The notes beneath the pieces were generated by a model that saw nothing but the letters and a program-made list of their open reading frames with translations, was not told the origin of the DNA and did no database searches. From Coriobacteriaceae bacterium (GTDB taxonomy: Bacteria; Actinomycetota; Coriobacteriia; Coriobacteriales; Coriobacteriaceae), in NCBI GenBank assembly GCA_025757745.1, contig CP107217.1, positions 744,001 through 808,000 on the forward strand: 64,000 bases of DNA. The letters run 5' to 3'. Position numbers and translations under genes: made by a program. Of this stretch, positions 16,548 to 25,196 are shown one piece after another (positions within the stretch are counted from its first letter, which is position 1; every line of letters starts with the position of its first letter).

Positions 16548-17345
16548 GTGGCGCTGGTATTTGACGTTCAGCAGGCGAACGGTAAGCCCGACGACAACCG
16601 GCGCCCTGGCACCGCGTGCCCCTTTTGCGATACCGAGGAACTTGCCGATATCATCCAGCGCGACGGCGACTGCATCTGGCTCGAGAATAAGTTCAAAACC
16701 CTGCGCGCCACCCGTCAAACCGTGCTGATCGAGTCGGCCGACCACGACGCAGACCTGGCGACCTATGAGCCGGATGAACTCCACCATGTGATGCGGTTTG
16801 CCCTGGGTTGCTGGCAGCAAATGATCGATTCACAGCAGTATCGAAGCGTGCTCATGTACAAGAACAAGGGCCGGCTCTCGGGCGGTAGTCTCGTTCATCC
16901 TCACATGCAGATTGTGGGTTTGGAGCAGGAAGACGGCTATGCTTCGCTGACTTCTGCCAATTTTGAAGGCATCAATGTCTGGCAACAGGGGAGAATCTCG
17001 GTCAACATCTCAACCGAGCCAATCATGGGATTCTTCGAGGTCAACGTCTCGGCTCCGCAGGGAATCGCCGCCAGCGATGACACGAGAGACCAAGCCGAGA
17101 CGGACCTCTTCGCCGATGCGATTCAGGTGGCCCTGCGCTATATCCTGAACGAGCACCATGGTGGTCGCGCAGAGTCGTACAACTTGTTTTTCTATCACTT
17201 GGGCGGTCGGACCATTGCCAAGGCGCTTCCGCGTTGGGTGGTTTCGCCTTACTTTGTCGGCTATCGTTTGGCCCAGGTCAATGCCGAGACCACGCTCGAT
17301 ATCGATGCCGAGCGCCTGCGCGCGCATCTGGAAACGCTCGTATAG
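16548..17345 (+). CDS. DUF4931 / GalT-like (HIT superfamily) protein
   Basis: A 265-residue protein starting at GTG 16548, three bases after the cutC stop. It has a CPFC pair at about residue 24 that may bind zinc, and a HIT-type HPHMQI motif (about residue 122) as in galactose-1-phosphate uridylyltransferase, where the central His takes the nucleotidyl group. It matches the DUF4931 group by this layout. The second GalT half-site seems missing, so a true GalT reaction is doubtful. A nucleotidyl transferase or hydrolase is plausible. Linked to cutC by spacing. Confidence 0.72.
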   Translation: MALVFDVQQANGKPDDNRRPGTACPFCDTEELADIIQRDGDCIWLENKFKTLRATRQTVLIESADHDADLATYEPDELHHVMRFALGCWQQMIDSQQYRSVLMYKNKGRLSGGSLVHPHMQIVGLEQEDGYASLTSANFEGINVWQQGRISVNISTEPIMGFFEVNVSAPQGIAASDDTRDQAETDLFADAIQVALRYILNEHHGGRAESYNLFFYHLGGRTIAKALPRWVVSPYFVGYRLAQVNAETTLDIDAERLRAHLETLV

Positions 17346-17374
17346 CAAGACTAGCCCCGCGTAATGCGGACAGT

Positions 17375-18373
17375 CTAGCGCGCCATGGCGTCGCGGCCGG
17401 CCTCGACCCGCTTGCGCTGGGCGGCGCGCTCCTCGCCGGTCAGACGTTCAAAGAGATGTCCGATAACCGAGGCGAGCACCTGCTGAAACAGCGTGCCGCA
17501 CATGACGGGGAACACGACCTCGCCGGGAAAATACTGTGTGGCGATGACGGCGCCCGAAGAGATATTGCGCATGCCGCAGGTAAAGCACATGGTGGTCGTC
17601 TCGCTATACGGCAGGTGCAACGCGCGGGCGACCAGAATGCCCACGACAAAACCGCTGATGGCGAACACCAGAATAAAGAGGGCGACTTCAAGGCGCACCG
17701 CGTTCATGTGTAGCACGTACTCGCTCATGGCGGTGGAGTTGGACGCGATGACGCCCATCATCATAAATTTGCAGGCGGGCGAGAGCGCGGGGGAGAGCTT
17801 ATCGTGCCCCCATCCGCGCGTAAGTTCGTTGATTACAATGCCGAGGATGGCGGGGATGGCGATCATAAAGGCCATGTTCTGCATCATGCTCGGAACATCG
17901 ATTACGACGGTGGCGCCCAGCAGGAGCTTGAGCGTGAGCGGAATCGTCACAGGCGAGATAACCGAAGACGTCAGGATGATGGTAAGTGCGAGCGGGCCGT
18001 TGCCGCCGAACATGCCAATCCACATAAAGGCAGTGACTGCCACGGGTACGCTGTACTCGAGCACGATGCCGCAGACAAGGTTGGGGTTGGAGCCAAAGAA
18101 CAGCGAGCCCATGACATACGCCGCGATGGGGATGAGCACGGCCGAGACAAATAACGCCAACATCAGATGCAGGGGACGGCGGAACACCTCAGCTACCTGG
18201 TGGAAGGTGTTACTGAGCGCGCCTTGGAACGTCATAAAGGCAAACAGGGTGGGAACGATGGGCTTGAGGACGCCGATCTGCTGAGGAAAGAACACGCCGA
18301 GCGCCACGCAAATCGGAACGATGACCTGCATGTGCCCCGCGAGAAACTTGCCCAGTCCAACCCATTGCTTCAT
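17375..18373 (-). CDS. Bile acid:sodium symporter (BASS) family transporter
   Basis: A 332-residue membrane protein with about nine or ten hydrophobic helices. The segments FAFMTFQGALSNTF, LEYSVPVAVTAFMWIGMFGGN and ECGMRN-like TCGMRNISSGA are characteristic of the BASS/SBF superfamily. Members carry bile acids, pantoate, keto acids or other organic anions with sodium, so the name does not prove a bile-acid substrate. The start at 18373 has AAGAG and GGGAG elements upstream. It is convergent with the DUF4931 gene and divergent from recJ. Confidence 0.85.
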   Translation of the reverse strand: MKQWVGLGKFLAGHMQVIVPICVALGVFFPQQIGVLKPIVPTLFAFMTFQGALSNTFHQVAEVFRRPLHLMLALFVSAVLIPIAAYVMGSLFFGSNPNLVCGIVLEYSVPVAVTAFMWIGMFGGNGPLALTIILTSSVISPVTIPLTLKLLLGATVVIDVPSMMQNMAFMIAIPAILGIVINELTRGWGHDKLSPALSPACKFMMMGVIASNSTAMSEYVLHMNAVRLEVALFILVFAISGFVVGILVARALHLPYSETTTMCFTCGMRNISSGAVIATQYFPGEVVFPVMCGTLFQQVLASVIGHLFERLTGEERAAQRKRVEAGRDAMAR

Positions 18374-18512
18374 ATGCTCTTGTGACTCCCTTTGCCCGTG
18401 AATCCGTTATGAATGGATATGCTAGACGCTCGCATGCGTCCGTGCGCCAGAAACGTTCGATTATTTCGAGGCTATTACTGCCCTCGTTTATCGAAACCAC
18501 GGCGTGCTGGAC

Positions 18513-18540
18513 GTTGTGCGTCCGCGCTGCACGGTATAAT
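18513..18540 (+). promoter_or_regulatory. Probable promoter of the recJ-relA region
   Basis: A perfect -10 TATAAT lies at 18535-18540. The best -35 candidates are GTTGTG (18513-18518) with a 16-base spacer, or TTGTGC with 15, both moderate. It lies about 57 bases before the first small ORF. Confidence 0.5.
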
Positions 18541-18596
18541 AAATCCGTTCAACAGATCTGCCTGCCGAAGCGGGCATACACAGAGGACTCATCGCT

Positions 18597-18662
18597 ATGA
18601 ACCGTGAGAGGTATCGCGGCGACCTGCCCCTATCGGGGGTGGGCGCCTATGTCATCGCTTAA
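18597..18662 (+). CDS. Possible 21-codon upstream ORF overlapping the recJ start
   Basis: ATG at 18597, with GAGGA 10 bases upstream, opens a 21-codon frame (MNRERYRGDL...GAYVIA) that stops at TAA 18660-18662. That stop lies inside the first codons of recJ (ATG 18649), in a different frame. As the first ORF on the inferred transcript it could couple or control recJ translation. It could also be chance or the relic of an older start. No similarity recognised. Confidence 0.35.
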   Translation: MNRERYRGDLPLSGVGAYVIA

Positions 18663-21600
18663 GACGACGCATCGCTGGGCGGTCGCTCAGCAAAACCCCG
18701 AGCTCGAAAAGGAGCTTTCGACTGGCCTGGGCATACCCGGGCTGGTGGCGCGCATTATGGTTGCGCACGGCATTGCATCCATCGAAGAAGGCCAGCTGTT
18801 TTTGACGCCTTCGCTCAATCGCGACTGGGCCGACCCACTCATTATCCCGGGCATGGCGGTCGTTGCCGACCGCGTCGAGCGCGCTATTCGCAACCACGAG
18901 CACATCGCGGTCTTTGGCGATTTTGACGTCGACGGCATTACGTCGACTTGTCTGTTGACCGAGGCGCTACGTTCGTTTGGCGCCAACGTCACGCCGTTTA
19001 TTCCGCATCGCTTTGACGAGGGCTACGGCCTGTCGCGTGCGGCGCTCGACCGCGTCAACGAGCTCGCCCAACCCAACCTGATCGTGACCGTCGATAACGG
19101 CATTGCCGCCAAGGAGGAGGTCTCCTATCTGGAGAGCCTGGGGATCGATTTGGTGGTCACGGACCATCACGAGCCGTCCGACCAGGTGCCGCAGGGCGTG
19201 CCCCTGACCGACCCCAAGCTCGAGGACGAGGGTCCCTCGCGCGAGCTTGCCGGTGCCGGTGTGGCGCTCAAGCTGGTGCAGGTCCTGGGCGAGCGTTTGG
19301 GCAAGCCGTCGTATTGGCGTTCGCTGATCGAGGTCGCGGCGCTGGGCACCGTGTCCGACATGATGCCGCTCACGCCCGAGAATCGCGCACTGGTCGCCGA
19401 GGGCATCCAACAGATGCGCGTGACGGCCCGTCCCGGCTATATCGCGCTTGCCGCACTTGCCAAGGCCGACCTTTCTACCATTACGGCCGACGGCCTGTCG
19501 TTTTCGCTCATCCCTCGTCTGAATGCTGCCGGCCGCATGGCTGATCCCAAGCTGGCGCTCGACCTGCTGCTTGCCCGCGATCCTATCGAGGCAAGTGCAC
19601 TGGCAGCCGAGCTCGAGGAAATCAACCGTCAGCGCCGCGAGATCGAGGCGGAGCTCACACGCGACGCCATGGCAAAGGTCGAGGAGACCTATGACGGCGG
19701 TCGCGCAATCGTCGTGGGTGGCGAGGGCTGGCACGAGGGCGTCAAGGGTATCGTAGCGAGCCGCCTGACCAACCGTTATCACGTGCCGGCGCTGCTCTTC
19801 TCGATTGAGGACGGCGTTGCGCGCGGATCGGGTCGCTCGGTGGGCAAGGTCAACCTGTTCGACGCCGTCGAGCGTTGTTCCGACCTGCTGATTCGTCGCG
19901 GCGGACATGCCGGTGCGGTGGGTGTGACCATCGAGGCATCCAAGCTCGATGAGTTCCGCCGCCGCCTTTCCGCCGTGCTATCGGAGCTTCCCGCCGAGGA
20001 CTTTGAAGACACCGACGAGGTCGCCGCCACCGTCGACCTTTCCGAGCTGAATATCGAGACCATCGAGCAGATCTCCCGTCTTGAGCCGTTTGGCCAGGGC
20101 AACAAGGTGCCGCTGCTGGCTGCCGAGGGCGTGACGATGTGCGACCGCGCCGTGGTGGGCAAAACCGGCGAGCACATGCGCTTTGTGGCGACCGATGGCG
20201 CCGCGAGTGTGCCGGCCATTATGTTCCGCGTGCCGCAAATCGATAAGCTCATCAACTGCGATAGCGCTGTCGACTTGGTGTTCGAGGCCGTTGCCGAGCA
20301 TTGGCAGGGGCGTGTGAAGCCCAAGCTCATGATCAAGGATGTTCTGGTCCGCGATACCGCGCTGCCCAGCGTCGACGATCCGGCATGCGAGCTTCGTCGT
20401 GGCGTGCAGCCGGCGGATTCCGGCCTGCGCCTGGAGTCGCGTAAGCGCGAGACGCTCGCCCAGCTTTCCTATACCGAGCTCACGCGCTCGCTTATCCATA
20501 GCTTTATCGGATCGAACCAGCCGCACCGCGCGCAGGTTGAGGCGCTCGATGCCTTGGCCGACCACCAGAGCGTCTTGGCCGTTATGGGAACGGGCCGCGG
20601 CAAGTCTCTCATCTTCCATGTACATGCTGCGCGCGAGGCTGTCCTTCGCGGACGTGCGAGCATCTTTGTCTATCCGCTGCGTGCGCTTGTTGCCGACCAG
20701 GCCTATCACCTCTCGTCGACGATGGCAGCGCTTGGCATTGGCGTTGGCGTGCTGACCGGCGAGACCGTGGAGGCCGCACGCGATGATGTGTTCGCCGGCC
20801 TAGCTTCGGGCCGCACCGGTATCGTGCTCACGACGCCCGAGTTCCTATCTATCCACCGTGACCGCTTCGCGCGTTCGGGCCGCATCGGCTTTGTCGTTAT
20901 CGATGAGGCGCACCACGCCGGCCTTGCCAAGGGCGGCGACCGCAGCGCCTATCTCGACATGCCCGATATCCTCAAAGCCCTGGGCGACCCGGTTGTTATG
21001 GCTGCGACGGCCACCGCGACGGCTCCGGTCGTGGCCGAGCTTGCCCGCATGCTGCCGATTACTCGCACGGTGGTCGACGAGACGGTGCGCGAGAACCTGC
21101 AGCTCGAGGACGACCGCGACCTTGCGAGCCGCGAGAACCGTTTGGTGTCGATCGTGGCGACGGGGGAGAAGACCGTCATTTACGTCAATTCGCGCGACCA
21201 GTCCGTGGCGCTCGCCAAGACGTTGCGCAAGCGTGTGCCCGATTGCGCAACCCATATCGCGTTCTATAACGCGGGGCTTGCGCGCTCCGATCGCCGCCGC
21301 GTGGAGGAAGCATTCCGAGACGGAAGCCTCAGCTGCATCGTCTCGACCTCTGCCTTTGGCGAGGGCGTCAACCTTCCCGATATTCGCCATGTCGTGCTCT
21401 ATCACATGCCGTTTGGCGCGATTGAGTTTAACCAGATGAGTGGCCGCGCCGGTCGCGATGGACAGCCCGCCGTGATTCACCTGCTCTATTCGTCGCGCGA
21501 CGCCCGCATTAACGAGCGCCTACTCGACTGCTATGCGCCCGAGCGCGACGAGCTCGTCACGCTCTATCGCGCGCTGCAAACCATGTGGCGCTCCAACCGC

Positions 21601-21936
21601 GGCAAGACCGGGGACGATTCCTTTAGCGCGAGCGATATCGACATCGCGCAGATGTGCCTTGCCATCGATGCCCGCACGCCGGTCGACGAGCGCTCGGTGG
21701 AAAGTGGCCTGGGAATCTTCGAAGAGCTTGGCTTCTGTCGCGTTTCGGGGTTTGACGACACCCGTCGCATCGCGATGGCCGAAAACCCCGGCCGTGTGCA
21801 ATTGAGCAGGTCAATTCGCTATTTGGAGGGCTTGCGTTCGCGCATGGAGTTCTCGGCTTTCCGGAGTTGGGCGCTCGATTCGTGCGCTTCTGATATGCTA
21901 GCCAAAGTTAACCGCCCGATCGTACCGCGGGCCTAG
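18649..21936 (+). CDS. recJ: RecJ single-strand exonuclease fused to a RecQ-like helicase
   Basis: A 1095-residue two-part enzyme. Residues about 1-575 are RecJ, a 5'-3' single-strand DNA exonuclease: FGDFDVDGITST (residues 88-99) and VTDHHEP (around 168) are DHH metal sites, GTVSDMMPLT follows, and GGHAGAVGVTIE is the DHHA1 part, then an OB-like region. Residues about 610-970 form an SF2 helicase: MGTGRGKS (Walker A, about 645), IDEAHHAG (DEAH, about 750), ATATATAP (motif III), and NQMSGRAGRDG (motif VI), closest to RecQ. No HRDC is evident; the tail looks winged-helix-like. The ATG at 18649 follows GGGGGTGGG. Ordinary RecJ has about 570-780 residues, so the fusion is clear. Followed by relA after 15 bases. 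Confidence 0.92.
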   Translation: MSSLKTTHRWAVAQQNPELEKELSTGLGIPGLVARIMVAHGIASIEEGQLFLTPSLNRDWADPLIIPGMAVVADRVERAIRNHEHIAVFGDFDVDGITSTCLLTEALRSFGANVTPFIPHRFDEGYGLSRAALDRVNELAQPNLIVTVDNGIAAKEEVSYLESLGIDLVVTDHHEPSDQVPQGVPLTDPKLEDEGPSRELAGAGVALKLVQVLGERLGKPSYWRSLIEVAALGTVSDMMPLTPENRALVAEGIQQMRVTARPGYIALAALAKADLSTITADGLSFSLIPRLNAAGRMADPKLALDLLLARDPIEASALAAELEEINRQRREIEAELTRDAMAKVEETYDGGRAIVVGGEGWHEGVKGIVASRLTNRYHVPALLFSIEDGVARGSGRSVGKVNLFDAVERCSDLLIRRGGHAGAVGVTIEASKLDEFRRRLSAVLSELPAEDFEDTDEVAATVDLSELNIETIEQISRLEPFGQGNKVPLLAAEGVTMCDRAVVGKTGEHMRFVATDGAASVPAIMFRVPQIDKLINCDSAVDLVFEAVAEHWQGRVKPKLMIKDVLVRDTALPSVDDPACELRRGVQPADSGLRLESRKRETLAQLSYTELTRSLIHSFIGSNQPHRAQVEALDALADHQSVLAVMGTGRGKSLIFHVHAAREAVLRGRASIFVYPLRALVADQAYHLSSTMAALGIGVGVLTGETVEAARDDVFAGLASGRTGIVLTTPEFLSIHRDRFARSGRIGFVVIDEAHHAGLAKGGDRSAYLDMPDILKALGDPVVMAATATATAPVVAELARMLPITRTVVDETVRENLQLEDDRDLASRENRLVSIVATGEKTVIYVNSRDQSVALAKTLRKRVPDCATHIAFYNAGLARSDRRRVEEAFRDGSLSCIVSTSAFGEGVNLPDIRHVVLYHMPFGAIEFNQMSGRAGRDGQPAVIHLLYSSRDARINERLLDCYAPERDELVTLYRALQTMWRSNRGKTGDDSFSASDIDIAQMCLAIDARTPVDERSVESGLGIFEELGFCRVSGFDDTRRIAMAENPGRVQLSRSIRYLEGLRSRMEFSAFRSWALDSCASDMLAKVNRPIVPRA

Positions 21937-21951
21937 GGGAAGGGGACCTCG

Positions 21952-24312
21952 ATGGATGCCGCAGCCCGTACCGCCCATGATTCCGCCCTCCAGCCGTTCT
22001 CGGAGATGGAGCACTATAAGCATGCCGATGAGCTGCCGCCCGAGATTATGGCGGACAGCTACGACAAGCTGGAGCGCCTGTGCCTCAAATATATGAATGA
22101 GGACGACTTTTCTAAGGTGGAGCAGGCCTATTGCTTTGCTGCCGAGAAGCACTGCAACCAAAAGCGCCGCTCGGGTGAGATGTACATCAACCATCCCGTC
22201 GAGGTGGCCATCATTTTGGCCGATCTCAAGATGGACTGTGACGTGGTGTGCGCCGCGCTGCTACACGATACCGTCGAGGATACCGAGACCTCGCTTGCCG
22301 ATGTTTCCGACCTGTTTGGCGATACGGTGGCCGAGCTCGTCGATGGCGTGACCAAGCTCACCAACATCGAAGTCGACAGCATGGACGAGAAACAGGCCCT
22401 CACGCTGCGCAAGATGTTCCTCGCCATGTCCAAGGACATCCGCGTCATCATCGTTAAGCTTGCCGACCGTCTGCACAACATGCGAACGCTGGCAGCCCTG
22501 CGCGAGGATCGTCGCCTGTTTAAGGCGCGCGAGACCATGGACGTGTACGCGCCCTTGGCCGACCGCCTGGGCATGAGCTCTATTAAGTGGGAACTCGAGG
22601 ACCTGTCCTTCTTCTACCTGGAGCCCGATGCCTACCAGCGCATCGCGCGCATGGTGGCTGAGTCGCGCGAGGTCCGCGAGCGCTACCTTGCCGAGACCAT
22701 CAAGACGCTTACCGATGAGCTCAACCGCATTGGTCTAGAGGACTTCCAGATCAACGGCCGTTCCAAGCACTATTGGTCCATCTACCAAAAGATGAAGCGC
22801 AAGGGCAAGGAATTCTCCGAGATCTACGACCTGGTGGCACTGCGCGTCATCACGCATTCGGTGCGCGATTGCTACTCCACGCTCGGTGCGGTGCATACGC
22901 TGTGGCACCCCATGCCCGGGCGCTTTAAAGACTATATCGCCATGCCCAAGGTCAATAACTACCAGTCGCTCCACACGACGGTTATCGGCCCCACGGCTCG
23001 TCCGCTCGAGATTCAGATTCGTACCTACGAGATGCACGAGCAGGCCGAGTACGGTATTGCCGCCCACTGGCTCTATAAGAAGTCGGGCGGATCGTCTGCG
23101 TCTAAGACCAATGATGCCCAGCGTCTGGACGACCAGATTAACTGGCTCAAACATTCGCTCGATTGGGCTGCGTCTGATGAGATCACCGACGCCAAGGAAT
23201 ACCTGCATTCGCTGAAGGTCGATCTGTTCGATCAGGAGATCTTCGTCTTTACGCCCAAGGGCGAGGTCATGGCGCTTCGTGCCGGCTCCACGCCGCTCGA
23301 CTTTGCCTATGCCGTTCACACCGAGGTGGGCAACCACTGCGTCGGCGCTAAGATCAACGGTGCGGTGGCCCCGCTCACGCACGAGATCAAGACGGGCGAT
23401 CGCGTTGAAATCCTGACCAACAAGAGTTCCAAGCCGTCGCGCGATTGGCTCAAGATCGTTAAGACACCTTCCGCCAAGTCAAAGATCCGCCGCTATTTTG
23501 CCGCTGCGACCAAGGACGACGACGCTGCTGCTGGTCGCGATATGCTGGCCAAGGACCTGCGTAAGCGCGGGTATGGCATTTCTACGCCGCGTTCGACGCG
23601 TGCGCTCAACGCCGTGGCGGAGCAGTTTAACTTCAAGCAGCTCGAGGACCTGTTTGCCGCCGTCGGCGCCGGCAAGGTTGCCCCGCGCGCTGTGGGCAAT
23701 AAGGTCGAGCAAATCTTGGACCCCAAGCCCGAGGAAAAGCTCACCAAGGCCGAGGCTATCGCCGAGGTCGTGAAGCAGCCTGCTCGCGGCTCCAACCGCA
23801 AGCCGCAAAAGCGCGGCAAGAGCGCCAGTAACGGCATTATCGTCAAGGGCGAGAGCAACAGCGGCCTACTGGTCCGTCTGGCTCATTGCTGCAACCCCGT
23901 GACGGGCGACGACATCGTCGGCTTCATCACGCGCGGTCGTGGCGTTTCGGTGCATCGCGCCAACTGTCCCAACGTCAAGGGTCTTATGGAGCATCCCGAG
24001 CGCATGATCGACGTGGAGTGGGACGGCGCTGCCGACACCCTCTTCCAGGTCGAGATCGTGGTCGAGTGCCTGGACCGCATGGGCCTTCTCAAGGATGTCA
24101 CCATTGCCATTGGCGATGCGGGCGGCAATATCCTTTCTGCCGCCACGTCGACCAACCGCGAGGGTATTGCGACCCTGCGCTTTATGGTCGAGATCTCGGA
24201 CGCGAGTGGTCTGGATCCGCTGCTGGCCTCCATCAGCAGCGTTGACTCGGTCTACGACGCGCGCCGCCTGATGCCCGGTGAGGGTGGAGCCCAGCTTAAG
24301 CGCCGCGTTTAG
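21952..24312 (+). CDS. rel: Bifunctional (p)ppGpp synthetase/hydrolase (RelA/SpoT)
   Basis: A 786-residue Rel protein that makes and degrades the starvation signal (p)ppGpp. In order: an HD hydrolase domain with intact LLHDTVEDT (His105, Asp106); a synthetase domain with RSKHYWSIYQKMKRKGK and EIYDLVALRVI; a TGS domain (IFVFTPKGEVMALRAGSTPL, about residue 425); a zinc-finger-like region containing CCNPVTGDDI; and a C-terminal ACT domain. Hydrolase and synthetase motifs both look complete, as usual for the single long Rel of Actinobacteria. ATG at 21952 follows AAGGGGA. It is co-oriented with recJ and probably co-transcribed. Confidence 0.95.
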   Translation: MDAAARTAHDSALQPFSEMEHYKHADELPPEIMADSYDKLERLCLKYMNEDDFSKVEQAYCFAAEKHCNQKRRSGEMYINHPVEVAIILADLKMDCDVVCAALLHDTVEDTETSLADVSDLFGDTVAELVDGVTKLTNIEVDSMDEKQALTLRKMFLAMSKDIRVIIVKLADRLHNMRTLAALREDRRLFKARETMDVYAPLADRLGMSSIKWELEDLSFFYLEPDAYQRIARMVAESREVRERYLAETIKTLTDELNRIGLEDFQINGRSKHYWSIYQKMKRKGKEFSEIYDLVALRVITHSVRDCYSTLGAVHTLWHPMPGRFKDYIAMPKVNNYQSLHTTVIGPTARPLEIQIRTYEMHEQAEYGIAAHWLYKKSGGSSASKTNDAQRLDDQINWLKHSLDWAASDEITDAKEYLHSLKVDLFDQEIFVFTPKGEVMALRAGSTPLDFAYAVHTEVGNHCVGAKINGAVAPLTHEIKTGDRVEILTNKSSKPSRDWLKIVKTPSAKSKIRRYFAAATKDDDAAAGRDMLAKDLRKRGYGISTPRSTRALNAVAEQFNFKQLEDLFAAVGAGKVAPRAVGNKVEQILDPKPEEKLTKAEAIAEVVKQPARGSNRKPQKRGKSASNGIIVKGESNSGLLVRLAHCCNPVTGDDIVGFITRGRGVSVHRANCPNVKGLMEHPERMIDVEWDGAADTLFQVEIVVECLDRMGLLKDVTIAIGDAGGNILSAATSTNREGIATLRFMVEISDASGLDPLLASISSVDSVYDARRLMPGEGGAQLKRRV

Positions 24313-24349
24313 TCGCGACGAACGTGCCACATTATCGATATTCGCTACG

Positions 24350-24380
24350 CTCGAGGCATCGTTTGATGCCTCGAGTTCTA
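24350..24380 (+). terminator. Hairpin after rel
   Basis: CTCGAGGCATC (24350-24360) pairs perfectly with 24365-24375 around GTTT, followed by TTCTAT. It may terminate most transcripts from rel, with weak read-through to the next gene, whose start lies only 20 bases on. Confidence 0.6.
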
Positions 24381-24396
24381 TAGAGAGGAGAGGGAC

Positions 24397-25077
24397 ATGA
24401 GTGCTGTGTCCTTGGATTTAACTCCCAAGGGATCGGTCGAGATTGAGACGCTCGTAAACGGTCCCATTCAGACCAATAGCTATGCTGTTATTTCGGACAA
24501 TGAGTGCGTGATTATCGACCCCGCATGGGAAGGCGAGCGTTTGGTGGAACATATTCGAGCCGAGCATCCCGATGTGCAGGTGCTCGGCGCCATTTGCACG
24601 CACGGTCACGCCGACCATGTTGGCGGTGTCGCTGAAGTTCGGGCCGCCGTTGGCGCCGACGCCCTGTACGAGCTGTGTGGCAAGGACGCAGCAGTGCCGC
24701 ATGCGAATATCGAGGAGCAGCGAGCGATGTGGGGCATCGAGACGCCCGATCCAGGTGAGCCGACGCGGCTGCTTGCCGAGGGCGACACCATTGAGCTGGG
24801 CGACATTTGCCTGCAGGTAATTGAGGTGCCCGGGCATACGCCGGGCGGGATCGTCTTGTTCGCCGCCACCGAGCAGGGGAACATTGCCTTTGTGGGCGAC
24901 ACCCTATTCCCGGGCAGCCACGGCCGCACCGATCTTGCCGGTGGCGACGAGGCAGCGATTCTGCGCTCGCTCTCCAAGCTCGCCCACATGCTTCCACCCG
25001 ATACCGTTTGTTTGACTGGCCACGGTCCCTCGACCACTATGGCGCGTGAACTCATGTGCAACCCGTTCATGCGCTAG
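24397..25077 (+). CDS. MBL-fold metallo-hydrolase (glyoxalase II-like)
   Basis: A 226-residue metallo-beta-lactamase-fold hydrolase. The metal motif THGHADHVGG (about residues 67-76), the His in VPGHTPGGI, the Asp in FVGDTLFPGSHGRTDL, and the last His in LTGHGPST are all visible. The overall layout is that of YcbL/hydroxyacylglutathione hydrolase-like proteins, which cleave thioesters such as S-lactoylglutathione. Actinobacteria usually lack glutathione, so the substrate is uncertain. ATG at 24397 has GAGAGGAGAG upstream. Confidence 0.88.
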   Translation: MSAVSLDLTPKGSVEIETLVNGPIQTNSYAVISDNECVIIDPAWEGERLVEHIRAEHPDVQVLGAICTHGHADHVGGVAEVRAAVGADALYELCGKDAAVPHANIEEQRAMWGIETPDPGEPTRLLAEGDTIELGDICLQVIEVPGHTPGGIVLFAATEQGNIAFVGDTLFPGSHGRTDLAGGDEAAILRSLSKLAHMLPPDTVCLTGHGPSTTMARELMCNPFMR

Positions 25078-25150
25078 ACAGTTTCCGTTTCCACCCAAGA
25101 GACTTCCGACTTCTGGGGAAATCGAGATTGTGGAACACCTTTCATAAACC

Positions 25151-25178
25151 TTGTATCTTTCTAATTGTCGGATAGATA
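25151..25178 (+). promoter_or_regulatory. Candidate promoter of the PTS locus
   Basis: TTGTAT (25151-25156) and TAGATA (25173-25178) are 16 bases apart, just before GGGGAGGTG and the GTG start. Both hexamers are imperfect. No RAT-type antiterminator hairpin was recognised here. Confidence 0.35.
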
Positions 25179-25196
25179 CGGGGAGGTGAAACGCTG

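Noticed and set aside
25080..25196. RAT-type antiterminator or riboswitch ahead of the PRD regulator
   Set aside because: No RAT consensus next to a terminator hairpin was found in these 117 bases; the regulator's module layout also suggests a DNA-binding activator.
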